Notes: generated by a model from the letters alone, not told the origin. Numbered from the stretch's first letter, positions 8,396-18,644 are shown. The stretch: 64,000 bases of DNA from Gemmatimonadota bacterium (GCA_029262175.1 JAJCZV010000005.1:1-64000), one strand, 5' to 3'. A program made the numbers and translations.

Positions 8396-10962
8396 TCGTC
8401 ACCCTCGTCGCCTTCTTCCGTCTCCTCGGGCGCGGCACCGTTCTCTGAGGGCGCTTCGGAAGACGCATCGACCGCGGCCTCCGCTGACGTCTCCAGGACC
8501 TCGTCACCGTCGAGTTCCGCGATCGCCTCATCGTCTTCGTCGATCACTCTGGCCACGTCGACGAGCGTATCCTTTTTGTCGAGCGTAATGAGCCGCACAC
8601 CTTGCGTGTTGCGTCCGATGACTCGGATTTCGCGCGCCGGCTGGCGGTTGATGACCCCGTTTCGTGTCACCAACATCAGCTCGTCGTCGTCGGTGACCTC
8701 TCGCACATGGACGACTTTCCCCGTCTTCTCGGACGTTTTGAGGTTGATGAGCCCCTTTCCGCCGCGCTTCTGAGTCCGGTAGTGATCCACGTGACTGCGC
8801 TTGCCCATCCCGAGTTCGGTGGCGGTGAGCAGCGTCGCTTCGCGGCGGACGACAACCATGCCTATCACGGCATCATCGCCCGATAATCGAATGCCCCGGA
8901 CGCCTTGCGTCGCGCGCCCCATGACGCGGGCATCGTTCTCCGAGAAACGGATGGACATCCCGTCGCGCGTCGCGAGGATCACGTCGTTCGTGCCGTCCGT
9001 GAGCTTGACGTCGATGAGCCGGTCGTTCTCACGAATGTTGATCGCGTTGATCCCGGTCGCTCGCACGTTCCCGTAGTCGGCGAGGCTCGTCTTCTTGATG
9101 GTGCCCAGTCGCGTCGCGAACATGAGCGACTGCTCGTCGCTGAATTCACGCACGCGAACGATCGAAGCGATCTCTTCGTCCTTGTCGATGCTGAGGAGAT
9201 TGACGATCGGCTTGCCCCGCGCCATCCGACTAGCCGGTGGGATCTGATAGACCTTCAGCCAGTAGACCTGACCGCCGCGCGTGAAGATCATCAAGTAGTC
9301 GTGCGTCGAGGCGACGAAGAGGTGTTCGACCCAATCCTCCTCTTTCGTACCCATGCCGGCGATTCCACGTCCACCGCGCCGCTGCGCGCGGTATGCGCTG
9401 GGCTCGATGCGTTTGATGTAGCCGGTGTGAGAAACCGTGATCACCATGTCCTCTTCGGCGATCAGATCTTCCTCGGTGAAGTTCGCCGCGACGTCGACGA
9501 TCTCGGTGCGGCGCTTGTCGCCGAACTTCTCCCCGACCGCCTCGAGTTCGTCACCTACGATCCCCATGCGAACATCGCGCGACCCAAGGATACGTTCTAG
9601 CTCTTTGCGAAGACTTTTGACCTCGACAAGTTCCGCGTCGAGCTTTTCGATCTCGAGACCCGTCAGACGCGAGAGGCGCATGTTCAAAATCGCATCGGCC
9701 TGACGCTCGCTCAGCTCGAACGTCGCGCGAAGCTCGATCTTCGCGCTGTCTGAATCCGGCGAGCCACGGATGATCCGGATCACTTCATCGATGTTGTCGA
9801 CGGCAATCTTGAAGCCCTCGAGAACGTGCTCACGTTCTTTCGCGGCGTTCAGATCGAAAGTCGCACGGCGCTCGACGACTTCGTGTCGATGCTCGAGGAA
9901 GTGCTCGAGCATCGTCTTGAGGCCCATCACTTTGGGCTCCCCGTCGACGAGCGCGAGCATGATCACGCCAAACGTGGACTGCATCTGCGTGCCCTTGTAC
10001 AGCTGATTGAGCACGATCTGCGGGATGGCATCTCGCTTGAGCTCGATCACGACGCGGATCCCGTCGCGATTGGACTCGTCTCGCAGATCCGCGATATCCA
10101 CGACCCGCTTGTCGCGGACCAGCTGGACGATCTGCTCGACCAGCCGGCTCTTGTTCACCATAAAGGGAACTTCCGTAATGATGATCTGCTCGCCACCCTT
10201 GGGCCGTTCTTCGATGTGCGCTCGGGCGCGCATCACGATCCGGCCGCGTCCCTCTCGATACGCGTCGCGAATCCCGGCGCTGCCGTAAATGAACCCAGCC
10301 GTCGGGAAGTCCGGTCCCTTGACGTGCGTCATGAGATCTTCGACCGTCGCTTCGGGGTTGTCGATCAGCATGCGACAAGCAGCCACGACCTCCGCGAGGT
10401 TGTGGGGCGGGATATTCGTCGCCATCCCCACGGCGATCCCCGATGAACCGTTGATCAGCAGATTGGGGAGGACGGAGGGCAGGACCCTCGGTTCGAGAAG
10501 CCGGTCATCGAAGTTGGGCGAAAAGTCGACCGTATCCCGATCGATGTCCGCCAAGAGCTGACTGGCCACGGCTGCGAGCCGCGCCTCGGTATACCGATAG
10601 GCCGCGGCAGAGTCTCCATCGATCGACCCGAAATTGCCCTGACCGTCAACGAGCGGGTACCGAAGGGAGAAGTCTTGCGCCATCCGCACGAGCGAATCGT
10701 ATACGGCGCCGTCTCCGTGCGGGTGATATTTACCGAGCACGTCCCCAACCACGGTCGCGCATTTCTTATAGGGTCGAGTCGGGGTCATCCCCGCCTCGTG
10801 CATCGCATACAGAATCCGCCGATGGACGGGCTTCAACCCGTCCCGAACATCCGGCAGGGCTCGCTGGACGATGACGCTCATCGAATAGTCGATGAACGAG
10901 TCGCGCATCTCGTCTTCTAGCAGCCTCGGTTCGATGCGATCTGAAGTTACGCTGGACTCCAT
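8392..10962 (-). CDS. gyrA: DNA gyrase subunit A
   Basis: A 856-residue type II topoisomerase subunit that breaks and rejoins DNA. The catalytic tyrosine is Tyr124 in [11 protein letters not shown]. The quinolone-binding segment reads [10 protein letters not shown] (80-89), so the position matching E. coli Ser83 is Gly85 and the Asp87 equivalent is Asp89. The C-terminal domain has a GyrA box QRRGGRG plus QKRGGKG further on, supporting gyrase rather than topoisomerase IV, and ends in an acidic tail. ATG 10962 is preferred to the upstream in-frame TTG 10977 because GGGAG precedes it. It heads a run of six genes on this strand. Confidence 0.97.
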   Translation of the reverse strand: MESSVTSDRIEPRLLEDEMRDSFIDYSMSVIVQRALPDVRDGLKPVHRRILYAMHEAGMTPTRPYKKCATVVGDVLGKYHPHGDGAVYDSLVRMAQDFSLRYPLVDGQGNFGSIDGDSAAAYRYTEARLAAVASQLLADIDRDTVDFSPNFDDRLLEPRVLPSVLPNLLINGSSGIAVGMATNIPPHNLAEVVAACRMLIDNPEATVEDLMTHVKGPDFPTAGFIYGSAGIRDAYREGRGRIVMRARAHIEERPKGGEQIIITEVPFMVNKSRLVEQIVQLVRDKRVVDIADLRDESNRDGIRVVIELKRDAIPQIVLNQLYKGTQMQSTFGVIMLALVDGEPKVMGLKTMLEHFLEHRHEVVERRATFDLNAAKEREHVLEGFKIAVDNIDEVIRIIRGSPDSDSAKIELRATFELSERQADAILNMRLSRLTGLEIEKLDAELVEVKSLRKELERILGSRDVRMGIVGDELEAVGEKFGDKRRTEIVDVAANFTEEDLIAEEDMVITVSHTGYIKRIEPSAYRAQRRGGRGIAGMGTKEEDWVEHLFVASTHDYLMIFTRGGQVYWLKVYQIPPASRMARGKPIVNLLSIDKDEEIASIVRVREFSDEQSLMFATRLGTIKKTSLADYGNVRATGINAINIRENDRLIDVKLTDGTNDVILATRDGMSIRFSENDARVMGRATQGVRGIRLSGDDAVIGMVVVRREATLLTATELGMGKRSHVDHYRTQKRGGKGLINLKTSEKTGKVVHVREVTDDDELMLVTRNGVINRQPAREIRVIGRNTQGVRLITLDKKDTLVDVARVIDEDDEAIAELDGDEVLETSAEAAVDASSEAPSENGAAPEETEEGDEGDE

Positions 10963-11161
10963 GGACTCCCGTTCCAAGCAGGCTCCGAAACCCGGAGCCG
11001 AACGCTGTTTTGGGTTGAGTTTTGGGACGTTCTGAGGTACCCCGCCGCGCGGGGTTCTGAGAACCGTTTTGCGCGGGGTTTCAGCCGGTCCCGGGCTCCC
11101 TGATTGGGACCGTACAATCTACCGATTTTCAGGCGTTTTCGCGACCGTACACCCGGTCGGT
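10963..11161 (-). promoter_or_regulatory. gyrA upstream region with several inverted repeats
   Basis: This 199-bp gap holds an inverted repeat GGCTCC/GGAGCC (10981-10986 and 10994-10999) about 20 nt before the gyrA start. It also has a hairpin CCCCGC/GCGGGG (11040-11045 and 11049-11054) and a palindrome GGTTCT-G-AGAACC (11053-11065). No clear -35/-10 pair or T-tract is visible, so promoter, leader hairpin and terminator roles cannot be separated. Supercoiling-sensitive control of gyrA is usual in other bacteria but not demonstrable here. Confidence 0.4.
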
Positions 11162-12208
11162 TTAGGCGACCGCTCGAAAGTCGACGATCTCCACGAAACC
11201 CTGGCGATCGAGGGCCTCCCGGATCTCTCCCCTGGCGCCCGGAGAACCCACGGCAGCGAGGACGTAGGGTCGACTCAGAGCGCTCCCGACCGTAGCCAAA
11301 CCCGACGGATCGAGGACCGGCGCGCCATGGATCATTTGGCCGATTTTTCGCGGATCCAGATCGATAAAAGCGGCGATGGTCGAGTCGTCCGTCGAGTCAC
11401 CCGACGCCATCCAGGCCCGGGCGAAGGCCTTCCCCACTTTCCCCGCCCCCCAAATCACGACGGGCCGACCGGTCGGCATGAAGCTTCGACGAAGAAACGA
11501 AATCTTCAGACGGCGAAACGCGTCGGCGCTGTACCGCTCCGATCGCTCAGAAAGCCGATGCGGTCCGAGACGCCATTCGTGAAGGATCTCGGCGACGTTG
11601 GCCAGTTCGTGCCCCGCCTCGATCATCCGTAGTACGAGGTCATAGTCTTCCGGGCCATCAACGTCGCGGTAACCGCCGATGTCCTCGAACACCTGGCGAC
11701 GCACCATCAGCGTCGGGTGGGCGATGGGACACTCGACAAAAACGTCTCTGGCCACATCCTCTACGCTCGTGAGCTCGTTGAGCCAGGTCTCATATCGGAG
11801 GTATCCGGACGCCACCGCCTCCCGGGGGAAGTACCGCACTCCCGTGCCGCAGGCGGCGATTTGGGGCGCCGATCGAAGCAGCGCGACCTGGGCGGACAGC
11901 CGTCTCGGGGCCGCGATATCGTCCGCATCCATGCGGGCCAGCAGCCCAGCTCGCGCCTCGCGCGCCAGCCGGCGCAACCCGGCGACGACGCCCGAGCCCT
12001 CCGGATCTAGCAGACGGACCCGAGGGTCTCGCTCAGCCCAATCGACGAGGAGCCGATGCGTCCCATCCGCGGACCCGTCGTCCAGGGCGAGGACCTCGTA
12101 GTTGGGCGCGGTCTGCGCTTCGATACTCGCGATGCACTCGGGGAGGTAGGGCTCCGCGTCTCGACACGGCAGGAGGATCGAGACGCTCGGTCGGGCTGGG
12201 GTCGTCAC
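11162..12208 (-). CDS. GT2 glycosyltransferase with C-terminal Rossmann-like domain
   Basis: Start set at GTG 12208, whose GTGA overlaps the uvrA stop codon, giving 348 residues. Residues 1-210 are a GT-A family 2 transferase: SILLPCRDAEPYL, nucleotide-binding LALDDGSADG, and the metal motif MDADD near 93-97. The likely catalytic acidic motif is GPEDYDLVLR. Residues 248-348 form a separate domain opening with VVIWGAGKVGKAFARA, a nucleotide-binding glycine loop like that of PglD-type or related Rossmann domains. The fusion suggests sugar transfer linked to a second sugar-modifying or regulatory step in polysaccharide synthesis. Acceptor is unknown. Confidence 0.85.
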   Translation of the reverse strand: MTTPARPSVSILLPCRDAEPYLPECIASIEAQTAPNYEVLALDDGSADGTHRLLVDWAERDPRVRLLDPEGSGVVAGLRRLAREARAGLLARMDADDIAAPRRLSAQVALLRSAPQIAACGTGVRYFPREAVASGYLRYETWLNELTSVEDVARDVFVECPIAHPTLMVRRQVFEDIGGYRDVDGPEDYDLVLRMIEAGHELANVAEILHEWRLGPHRLSERSERYSADAFRRLKISFLRRSFMPTGRPVVIWGAGKVGKAFARAWMASGDSTDDSTIAAFIDLDPRKIGQMIHGAPVLDPSGLATVGSALSRPYVLAAVGSPGARGEIREALDRQGFVEIVDFRAVA

Positions 12209-15102
12209 GCCTGCATATCGGCCCAAACCGCCGCGACATGGCGATCCAACGTCTCGAAATGCCGCCCCAGATATTCCCCGGTCCGCGATTCCGCCGCGTT
12301 CGCGATCTCCCTGGGAGGGCCCTCCGCCACGATCCGACCGCCCTGCGTCGCCGCGCCCGGACCAATGTCGATGACCCAGTCCGCGTCTGCGATCACATCC
12401 AGATTGTGCTCGATCACGACGACGGTATGACCCTCCGCCACCAACTCGCGGAGGACCGCGGTGAGCGTCTGTACCTCGCCGACACCGAGGCCCACGGTGG
12501 GCTCATCCAAGATGTAGATCCGATGGCCGCCTTTTCCTCGCCGGGCCAGCTCGCGCGCCACTTTGAGACGCTGCGCCTCGCCGCCGGACAGGGTCGTCGC
12601 GGGTTGCCCCAACCGAAGATAGCCGAGCCCGACGCGCTGCAGGTGCCACAGCCTCTCCCCCAAACGGTCCTGGCGGATGAAGAAACGGATGGCCTCATCG
12701 ACGGTCATGTCGAGCGCGTCTCTGATGGAGCGGCCGCGGTATTCGATCTCCAATACCTCGGGTCGATAGCGCGTGCCGCCACACGTCTCACAGGGCACGG
12801 ACACATCCGCGAGGAAGACCATCTCGACGGTTTCCTCACCGGCGCCCTTGCACGGTTCGCAGCGACCACCGGCCCGGTTGAACGAGAAGTACCCCGGTCC
12901 GAACCCGCGCGCTTTCGCTTCGGGAAGCGCAGCGAAGGCTTCGCGCAGCTCCTTGAATGCGCCAATGTACGTGGCGGGATTCGAACGCGGCGTGCGTCCG
13001 ATCGGCTTTTGATCGACCAGGATCACGTCTTCGATCGATCCCACGCCATCGAGCGACGCGAACGTCCCCTCGGGTTCTCCCAGGTGTTGTTTCGCGCTGG
13101 AACCGTCGCCGAGGGTGCGCTCCAACGCATGAAAAAGTACGCCCCGTATGAGCGTGGACTTCCCGGACCCCGAAACCCCCGTCACCGCCGTCAAAGATCC
13201 GAGTGGCAACCGCACATCGATGTTCTCGACGTTGTGCAAACGGGCGCCGCGCAGCACGAGTTCACCGCTCGAAAGCGGGGCTTCGGTCGAGACCGCTCTC
13301 CAACGGCCGCGCCGCTCGGACACCGGCAGCCCGCTGGCCCGCCTTGCAAGCGCCTTCCCGGTGCCCGTGTCCGAGGCCAGCAGCTCGTTCCAGTCGCCTT
13401 CGAAGACGATCTCGCCCCCGGCCTCCCCGGCGAGCGGACCTAGTTCGACGATGCGGTCGGCACTCTCTAGAACCGCTGGCTCGTGCTCGACGACGAGGAC
13501 GGTGTTCCCTCGTGCCGACAGCCGCTTGATCACGCTGATAAAGGCCGCGATGTCATGTGCGTGCAACCCGATGGTCGGCTCGTCCAACACATAAAGCGTG
13601 TCCACGAGACGACTGCCGAGGCAGCTCGCGAGTCGAATGCGCTGCATCTCTCCGCCGGAAAGCGTGCGCGCTTGGCGATCCAGGGTGAGATACCCGAGTC
13701 CGACATCGACCAAGAAACGGAGTCGATCTTCCAGCTCGTCGAGGATCGTCCCGGCGATCTTCTGCGCGAAGGGTTCGAGCCCGAGGTCGCCGGCCAACCA
13801 TTCCGCGATCTCGGACACCGGCGTGATCGCGACGTCCGCAATGTGACGACCGTCGATCCGAACGTTGAGCGCGTCTGGCGTGAGGCGTGACCCACCGCAC
13901 GCGCCGCATTCGAGCGGAAGCTGATACTGGCGGAGAAAAACGCGGATATAGGCCTTGTAGCGCTTGTTCTCTTTGGACTTCAGAAACGGGATGACACCCA
14001 AAAATCGTTCTCCCCGATAGATACCGCCGTTCAGCAGCACTTCGCGGGCGTCAACGGGCAGGGTTGTCCACGCCGCGCCCTCATCGAGCTCCGTCGCACG
14101 GGCGAACTCCAGCAGCTTCGCGCGCTCCTTCTTGTAGCGGGGCTTCCACCACGGATCGAGCGCGCCCTCGGCCAGCGACCGGTCGTGATCGGGAACGATG
14201 AGCGCTGGCGCGTATTCGAGCACGGCTCCGAATCCCGTGCAGGTGTCGCACGCACCGGCGGGGCTGTTGAAACTGAAGAGGGCGGGCACGGTCTCCGTGA
14301 ACGACCGATCGCAAATGGCGCACCGCGCCGATTCCTGGAAGGGGTGGCGTGTGGGGACTTTGGAGGCGTAGTCGAGCACCACCGCCGTTCCGCGTCCCTC
14401 CGCGAACGCGACGCTGAGAGAATCCGCGAGGCGCTCGCGCTGGTCCTCCGCGACGACGAGTCGGTCGACGACGATCAGCAGTTCCTCGGCCTTCGTGAGC
14501 GCCGGGATCTCATCGGCGTCCTGCTCGAGATCGATATCCCCGAGATAGACCTCCTCTCCGTCGGCGATCGCGCGTACGTAGGCCTGCGCTTGCAGGTTGG
14601 CGATCGCCATCCCGTCGGTCACTTTTTTGCTCAGCCGCGCTGGAAACGCGACGACGATCCGAGTCCCTGTTTTCAGCGATAGGATTTGATCCGCCGCTGA
14701 GGTGACCGTGTCCGGGATGACCGGACGATCACACGCGGGGCAGAACGTGGTCCCCACACGAGCCCACAACAGCCGCAGGTAGTCGTAGACCTCGGTGATC
14801 GTTCCGACGGTGGAGCGGCTGGACTGGATCTGGTTGCGTTGATCGATCGAGACAGAGGGGCTGACGCCCTCCACTGCGTCGACGATCGGCTTTGGCATCC
14901 GCTCGAGGAATTGCTTGGCGTAGGTCGACAGCGACTCGATGTACCGACGCTGGCCCTCGGCATAGATCGTGTCGAAGGCGAGGCTCGATTTCCCCGACCC
15001 GGACGGACCGGTGAAAACGGTGAACGAGCCGCGCTCGATGTCCACGTCGACACCCTTCAAATTGTGCTGGCGGGCGCCTCTTACCCGGATGCGGTCGTTC
15101 AT
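12205..15102 (-). CDS. uvrA: excinuclease ABC subunit A
   Basis: About 965 residues, full length for UvrA, the damage-recognition ATPase of nucleotide excision repair. It has two ABC modules, with Walker A GPSGSGKSS and GVSGSGKST and signatures LSGGEMQRIRLA and LSGGEAQRLKVAR. Zinc-finger cysteines are present (CPACDRP, CAICDRS, CDTCTG, CEPCKG, CETCGG). The region after the first zinc knuckle keeps the UvrB-binding and insertion domains, so it is not a short UvrA2. Some motifs differ from the common form: QSSRSTVGT lacks the usual NPRSTVGT, and the Walker B regions read DEPTIGLHAHD and DEPTVGLGVGE. ATG 15102 is chosen to match the family N terminus. Confidence 0.95.
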   Translation of the reverse strand: MNDRIRVRGARQHNLKGVDVDIERGSFTVFTGPSGSGKSSLAFDTIYAEGQRRYIESLSTYAKQFLERMPKPIVDAVEGVSPSVSIDQRNQIQSSRSTVGTITEVYDYLRLLWARVGTTFCPACDRPVIPDTVTSAADQILSLKTGTRIVVAFPARLSKKVTDGMAIANLQAQAYVRAIADGEEVYLGDIDLEQDADEIPALTKAEELLIVVDRLVVAEDQRERLADSLSVAFAEGRGTAVVLDYASKVPTRHPFQESARCAICDRSFTETVPALFSFNSPAGACDTCTGFGAVLEYAPALIVPDHDRSLAEGALDPWWKPRYKKERAKLLEFARATELDEGAAWTTLPVDAREVLLNGGIYRGERFLGVIPFLKSKENKRYKAYIRVFLRQYQLPLECGACGGSRLTPDALNVRIDGRHIADVAITPVSEIAEWLAGDLGLEPFAQKIAGTILDELEDRLRFLVDVGLGYLTLDRQARTLSGGEMQRIRLASCLGSRLVDTLYVLDEPTIGLHAHDIAAFISVIKRLSARGNTVLVVEHEPAVLESADRIVELGPLAGEAGGEIVFEGDWNELLASDTGTGKALARRASGLPVSERRGRWRAVSTEAPLSSGELVLRGARLHNVENIDVRLPLGSLTAVTGVSGSGKSTLIRGVLFHALERTLGDGSSAKQHLGEPEGTFASLDGVGSIEDVILVDQKPIGRTPRSNPATYIGAFKELREAFAALPEAKARGFGPGYFSFNRAGGRCEPCKGAGEETVEMVFLADVSVPCETCGGTRYRPEVLEIEYRGRSIRDALDMTVDEAIRFFIRQDRLGERLWHLQRVGLGYLRLGQPATTLSGGEAQRLKVARELARRGKGGHRIYILDEPTVGLGVGEVQTLTAVLRELVAEGHTVVVIEHNLDVIADADWVIDIGPGAATQGGRIVAEGPPREIANAAESRTGEYLGRHFETLDRHVAAVWADMQA

Positions 15103-15205
15103 CCAGGCATGATGGACAGGGATCGCAGCCACCGCCAATTCGCCGACGCGATCGAGGACTTTGTCGCGATTGGAAGGGGGCGCGACAGGCCCTATCTTGG
15201 CTTTG

Positions 15206-17101
15206 ATGAACGCCCCGGTCCGTAGGTCTCAGGAAGAGGAAGCGCTCGGCAAGGCCTACGACGCGCGCCTCATGAAACGCTTGCTTGCTTATCTGCGTCC
15301 GTATCGCCCGAACGTGGTGTTGGCGGTGCTGATGCTGATCGCGGCGTCGGGGCTCGCGCTCGTCGGCCCCTGGCTGACCAAAGAAGCCATCGACGTCGCC
15401 ATTCCGGGCAGAGACTTCGCCAGTCTTCGGCGATTGTCCATCATCCTTTTTGTCTCGTTGCTGTTTTCGGGCCTGCTCGAATACGCGCGAACGATCCTCA
15501 CGGCTTGGATCGGGCAGAACGTCATGCTCGATCTTCGACAACAAATCTTTGCGCACGTGCAGCGTCTTCGTCTGGCCTATTTTGATCGGAACCCCGTCGG
15601 ACGTTTGATGACGCGTCTGACCAGCGACGTCGAAGTGCTCAACGAGATGTTTACGTCGGGTGTCGTGACGATTTTCGGCGACATCTTCACGGTCGGTTTC
15701 ATCATGACCGCCATGCTCGTGATGAATTGGCGACTCGCGCTCGTGACCTTTGCCGTCCTCCCTGCGGTCTTCGCGGTGGCGTGGGTGTTCCGACGAAAGG
15801 TAAGAGAAGCCTATCGAGACATCCGCGTGCGGCTCGCTCGTATCAACTCGTTCCTCCAAGAACGAATTTCCGGGGTGCGTGTCGTCCAGCTGTTTCAGCA
15901 CGAGGCCGCGACCAAAAATCGCTTCGCGTCGATCAACCAGGACCATCTCGAGGCCCACCTCAGATCGATCACGTACTACGCGATCTTTTTTCCGGTTGTC
16001 GAGGTACTCGCGTCCGTCGCCCTCGCGCTCATCATTTGGTACGGCGGGAATCAGGCCCTACAGGGGACGCTATCCATCGGTGTGATCGCCGCGTTCCTGC
16101 AGTACGCACGACGCTTCTTTCGACCGATTCAAGATCTTTCGGAGAAGTACAACATTCTCCAGGGCGCGATGGCGAGTTCGGAGCGTATCTTTCGACTCCT
16201 CGACGAACCGTTGATCATCGAGGATCCTGCGGAGCCTGTGGCCCTTCCGGCTCACGTCGAGGGTCGGATCGCGTTTGAAAACGTATGGTTTCGATACGCC
16301 ACGCCGGAGGAAGACGCCGCTGGCCGACCCATGGGTGCGATCGCCGCGGCGGCCGCGTTGGACGGCGCCGAGGGCCGGGTCGGCGACGACACGGCCCCCA
16401 ACGACGGGTGGGTCCTGAGAGGCATCGACTTCGTGGTCGAACCCGGCCAACGTCTGGCGTTCGTCGGAGCGACCGGGGCTGGGAAGACCACGCTTTTCAG
16501 CCTACTGATGCGCTTCTACGAACCGCAGCGGGGGCGGATTACGCTGGACGGCGTGGATATCCGCGAATACCGGCTGACCGATCTCAGGAGACAGATGGGA
16601 CTCGTACTGCAGGAGGTGTATTTGTTTTCGGGGACCGCGGCGGGGAATATCGCGCTCGACCGAGAGGGCATCGGTCGGGAAAGGGTGAGCGCCGCTGCCG
16701 AACAGGTCGGCGTCGATCGCCACCTGGCTCGACTGCCCAAAGTCTATGACGAGCCGCTAAGCGAACGAGGCGGCAACCTCTCGGTAGGGGAAAGACAATT
16801 GATTTCGTTTGCGCGCGCGCTGGCGGGAAATCCGCCCCTCCTGCTGTTGGATGAGGCGACCAGTTCCGTAGACTCCGAGATCGAGGCGCAGATTCAAACC
16901 GCGCTGGAGACGCTGATGGAGGGCCGGACGAGCTTGGTCATCGCCCACAGACTTTCTACGATTCGCAGCGCCGACCGAATCCTCGTGCTTCACCACGGTC
17001 GAATCCACGAATCCGGAACGCATGAGGACCTACTCGAATGCGGTGGTCTGTACGCTGAACTTCACCGGCTCCAGTTCGAACGTTCGACCGCGGCAGCATG
17101 A
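15206..17101 (+). CDS. ABC exporter, fused permease and ATPase (MsbA/BmrA-like)
   Basis: A 631-residue half-transporter expected to act as a dimer. Six transmembrane helices occupy roughly residues 20-310. The nucleotide-binding domain has Walker A GATGAGKTT (about 419-427), Q-loop VLQEVYLFSG, signature LSVGERQ (about 524) and Walker B LLLLDEATSS. A roughly 35-residue alanine/aspartate-rich insertion (PMGAIAAAAALDGAEGR and following) lies early in the ATPase domain, before the Walker A. Substrate could be lipid or drug; proximity to the Kdo transferase gene hints at lipid A but proves nothing. ATG 15206 begins the family-typical N terminus. Confidence 0.9.
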   Translation: MNAPVRRSQEEEALGKAYDARLMKRLLAYLRPYRPNVVLAVLMLIAASGLALVGPWLTKEAIDVAIPGRDFASLRRLSIILFVSLLFSGLLEYARTILTAWIGQNVMLDLRQQIFAHVQRLRLAYFDRNPVGRLMTRLTSDVEVLNEMFTSGVVTIFGDIFTVGFIMTAMLVMNWRLALVTFAVLPAVFAVAWVFRRKVREAYRDIRVRLARINSFLQERISGVRVVQLFQHEAATKNRFASINQDHLEAHLRSITYYAIFFPVVEVLASVALALIIWYGGNQALQGTLSIGVIAAFLQYARRFFRPIQDLSEKYNILQGAMASSERIFRLLDEPLIIEDPAEPVALPAHVEGRIAFENVWFRYATPEEDAAGRPMGAIAAAAALDGAEGRVGDDTAPNDGWVLRGIDFVVEPGQRLAFVGATGAGKTTLFSLLMRFYEPQRGRITLDGVDIREYRLTDLRRQMGLVLQEVYLFSGTAAGNIALDREGIGRERVSAAAEQVGVDRHLARLPKVYDEPLSERGGNLSVGERQLISFARALAGNPPLLLLDEATSSVDSEIEAQIQTALETLMEGRTSLVIAHRLSTIRSADRILVLHHGRIHESGTHEDLLECGGLYAELHRLQFERSTAAA

Positions 17102-17331
17102 CCCCTTTGCTTGATTTCGCTGCGAGCATCGACGAGCGGCTGTTGCTGTTCGCGATGGTCGCGATCCTGGATCTCTGGGCGGCCGCCCTCGTCTGGTTTT
17201 CGACCGCGAGCGTCCGCGACAAGGTGCTGTGGACCATCATCATCGCGGGCTGCCCCATCATCGGCTGCTTCTTCTGGTTCGTGTTCGGACCCAAGTGGCG
17301 ACCAAGGTCTCGATCAGAAACGGGGGGCTAG
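17098..17331 (+). CDS. small membrane protein, PLD-nuclease N-terminal-like
   Basis: A 77-residue protein with two hydrophobic helices (MVAILDLWAAALVWFS and IIIAGCPIIGCFFWFVFGPKW). The closing pattern GC.FWF.FGP resembles the PLDc_N domain found at the start of cardiolipin synthases and as stand-alone small proteins. It overlaps the ABC exporter gene by 4 nt (ATGA), so the two are probably co-translated. Function is unknown. Its stop overlaps the convergent Kdo transferase stop in a shared CTAG. Confidence 0.75.
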   Translation: MTPLLDFAASIDERLLLFAMVAILDLWAAALVWFSTASVRDKVLWTIIIAGCPIIGCFFWFVFGPKWRPRSRSETGG

Positions 17332-18644
17332 ACCTCGGGCAGCAGCAGTGGGGCGAGCGCCCGCGCCGAATCCACGGCGGCCCCGCTGCCTGATTCGACG
17401 AACGCCCGGGCGGCCTTGCCCATCCGTTGCCGCAGCCCCGCCTGTCTGAGTTCGCTGAGGCGAGCGAGCAGTTCTGCACGGGTCGAGGCATGGCCGCCGC
17501 CCGCGGCAACCAGTCCCCGCGCGTCGCCGCGATCGTGTCGGTCGCCAAATAGAACGGGTACGCCCGCAGCGGCGGGTTCGAGCGGGTTGTGCAGACCGGC
17601 GCCGCTCAGCCCCCCTCCCACATAGGCGACGTCCGCTACGCGATACAGCTCTGCGAGACGACCCATTTCGTCGAAGATGATGACGCCGTGGTGCGGGAAG
17701 GTCGCCGGATCATCCAGTCGACTCAAACGCTCGACGGGCTGTCGGAGGGATCGACAGGCGCCGACCAGACGGCGGATGTTGGCCTCGTCCGGCTTGTGGG
17801 GCGCGATCACGATCTGCCAACCGAGCCGACCTTCGACCGAGTCGGCCAGGCCGTCGAACGCCTCCAGGAGCGCGGACTCGTCCGCGGCCCAGGTAGACCC
17901 CGCCACCAGTCGGAGCCCACCGGCCGGTCGGTTCGGCAGGGCGGCCTCGAAGCGGTCGCGCCAACCGCCGGCTTCGAGAGCTCCGTCCGCCCGGGCCAAC
18001 GCCAGGTCGTATGACGCGTCGCCAGTGACGCGCAGCGCTTCATCCCGAACGCCCATGCTTCGCAATCGGGCGGCGTCTTCCGCGGTCGCCGCCCCCACGA
18101 GGTCGAGCGCGGCATACGTCTCTCGAAACACCCGTCTCGAGACGGCTCCGAGCCGACCGCTTTCCTCCCGGACGACGCCATTGATGAGGGCGACGGGAAT
18201 TCCCGCGTTTTTCGCCGCCGAGACGAGTCCGGGCCACACGTCGAGTTTGGCGAACACGAGAGCTCGGGGCTGTATGGCGGCGACCGCAGCCGCGCAGGCG
18301 CGTTTTTGGTCAGGCGGCGGAAAACCCGCGAACGCCGGAGCGAGGCGCTCCAGGGCCGACCGTCCGGAGGGGGAAAAATGAGTCACGACCAGCTCGATGC
18401 TCGCGCTTGCCCGGAGCGCGTCGATCGTCGGGGCAGCCCCCAGGAGTTCACCGGCAGAGGCTCCATGCAGCCAGACCGTCTCCCCGCGACTCGACCGCGA
18501 GCGAGCCCAGCCTTCGATGGCGGCAAGCGCGTCGCGCCGCGCCGCGAGCTCGCGACCCACGTCGGGCCGGACCAGCCGGACGAGGGGTTCGAGCGCGAGC
18601 GCCAGCGAGGCCGCCGCGGAGGACAGGCGTTCTCCCGTGCTCAA
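17328..18644 (-). CDS. waaA: 3-deoxy-D-manno-octulosonic acid (Kdo) transferase
   Basis: Transfers Kdo from CMP-Kdo to lipid IVA in the inner membrane, the first step of LPS core synthesis. Recognised by VWLHGASAGELLGAAPTI, the block ALVFAKLDVWPGL, LINGVVREESGR and, in the GT-B C-terminal half, IVIAPHKPDE and VADVAYVGGGLSG. The start is uncertain. TTG 18644 gives about 438 residues, the usual family length. An ATG at 18734 would overlap the divergent methyltransferase gene. Its presence indicates a diderm cell with lipid A. The stop codon shares CTAG with the convergent small membrane protein gene. Confidence 0.9.
   Translation of the reverse strand: MSTGERLSSAAASLALALEPLVRLVRPDVGRELAARRDALAAIEGWARSRSSRGETVWLHGASAGELLGAAPTIDALRASASIELVVTHFSPSGRSALERLAPAFAGFPPPDQKRACAAAVAAIQPRALVFAKLDVWPGLVSAAKNAGIPVALINGVVREESGRLGAVSRRVFRETYAALDLVGAATAEDAARLRSMGVRDEALRVTGDASYDLALARADGALEAGGWRDRFEAALPNRPAGGLRLVAGSTWAADESALLEAFDGLADSVEGRLGWQIVIAPHKPDEANIRRLVGACRSLRQPVERLSRLDDPATFPHHGVIIFDEMGRLAELYRVADVAYVGGGLSGAGLHNPLEPAAAGVPVLFGDRHDRGDARGLVAAGGGHASTRAELLARLSELRQAGLRQRMGKAARAFVESGSGAAVDSARALAPLLLPEV

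Noticed and set aside
12975..12990. GGGATTCGAACG, reverse T-loop-like string
   Set aside because: Inside the uvrA coding sequence and in frame (codons for the conserved TPRSNPAT segment); no tRNA fold.
14729..15958. Minus-strand open frame spanning the uvrA start and the ABC exporter start
   Set aside because: It crosses two recognised genes on opposite strands and shows no domain motif.
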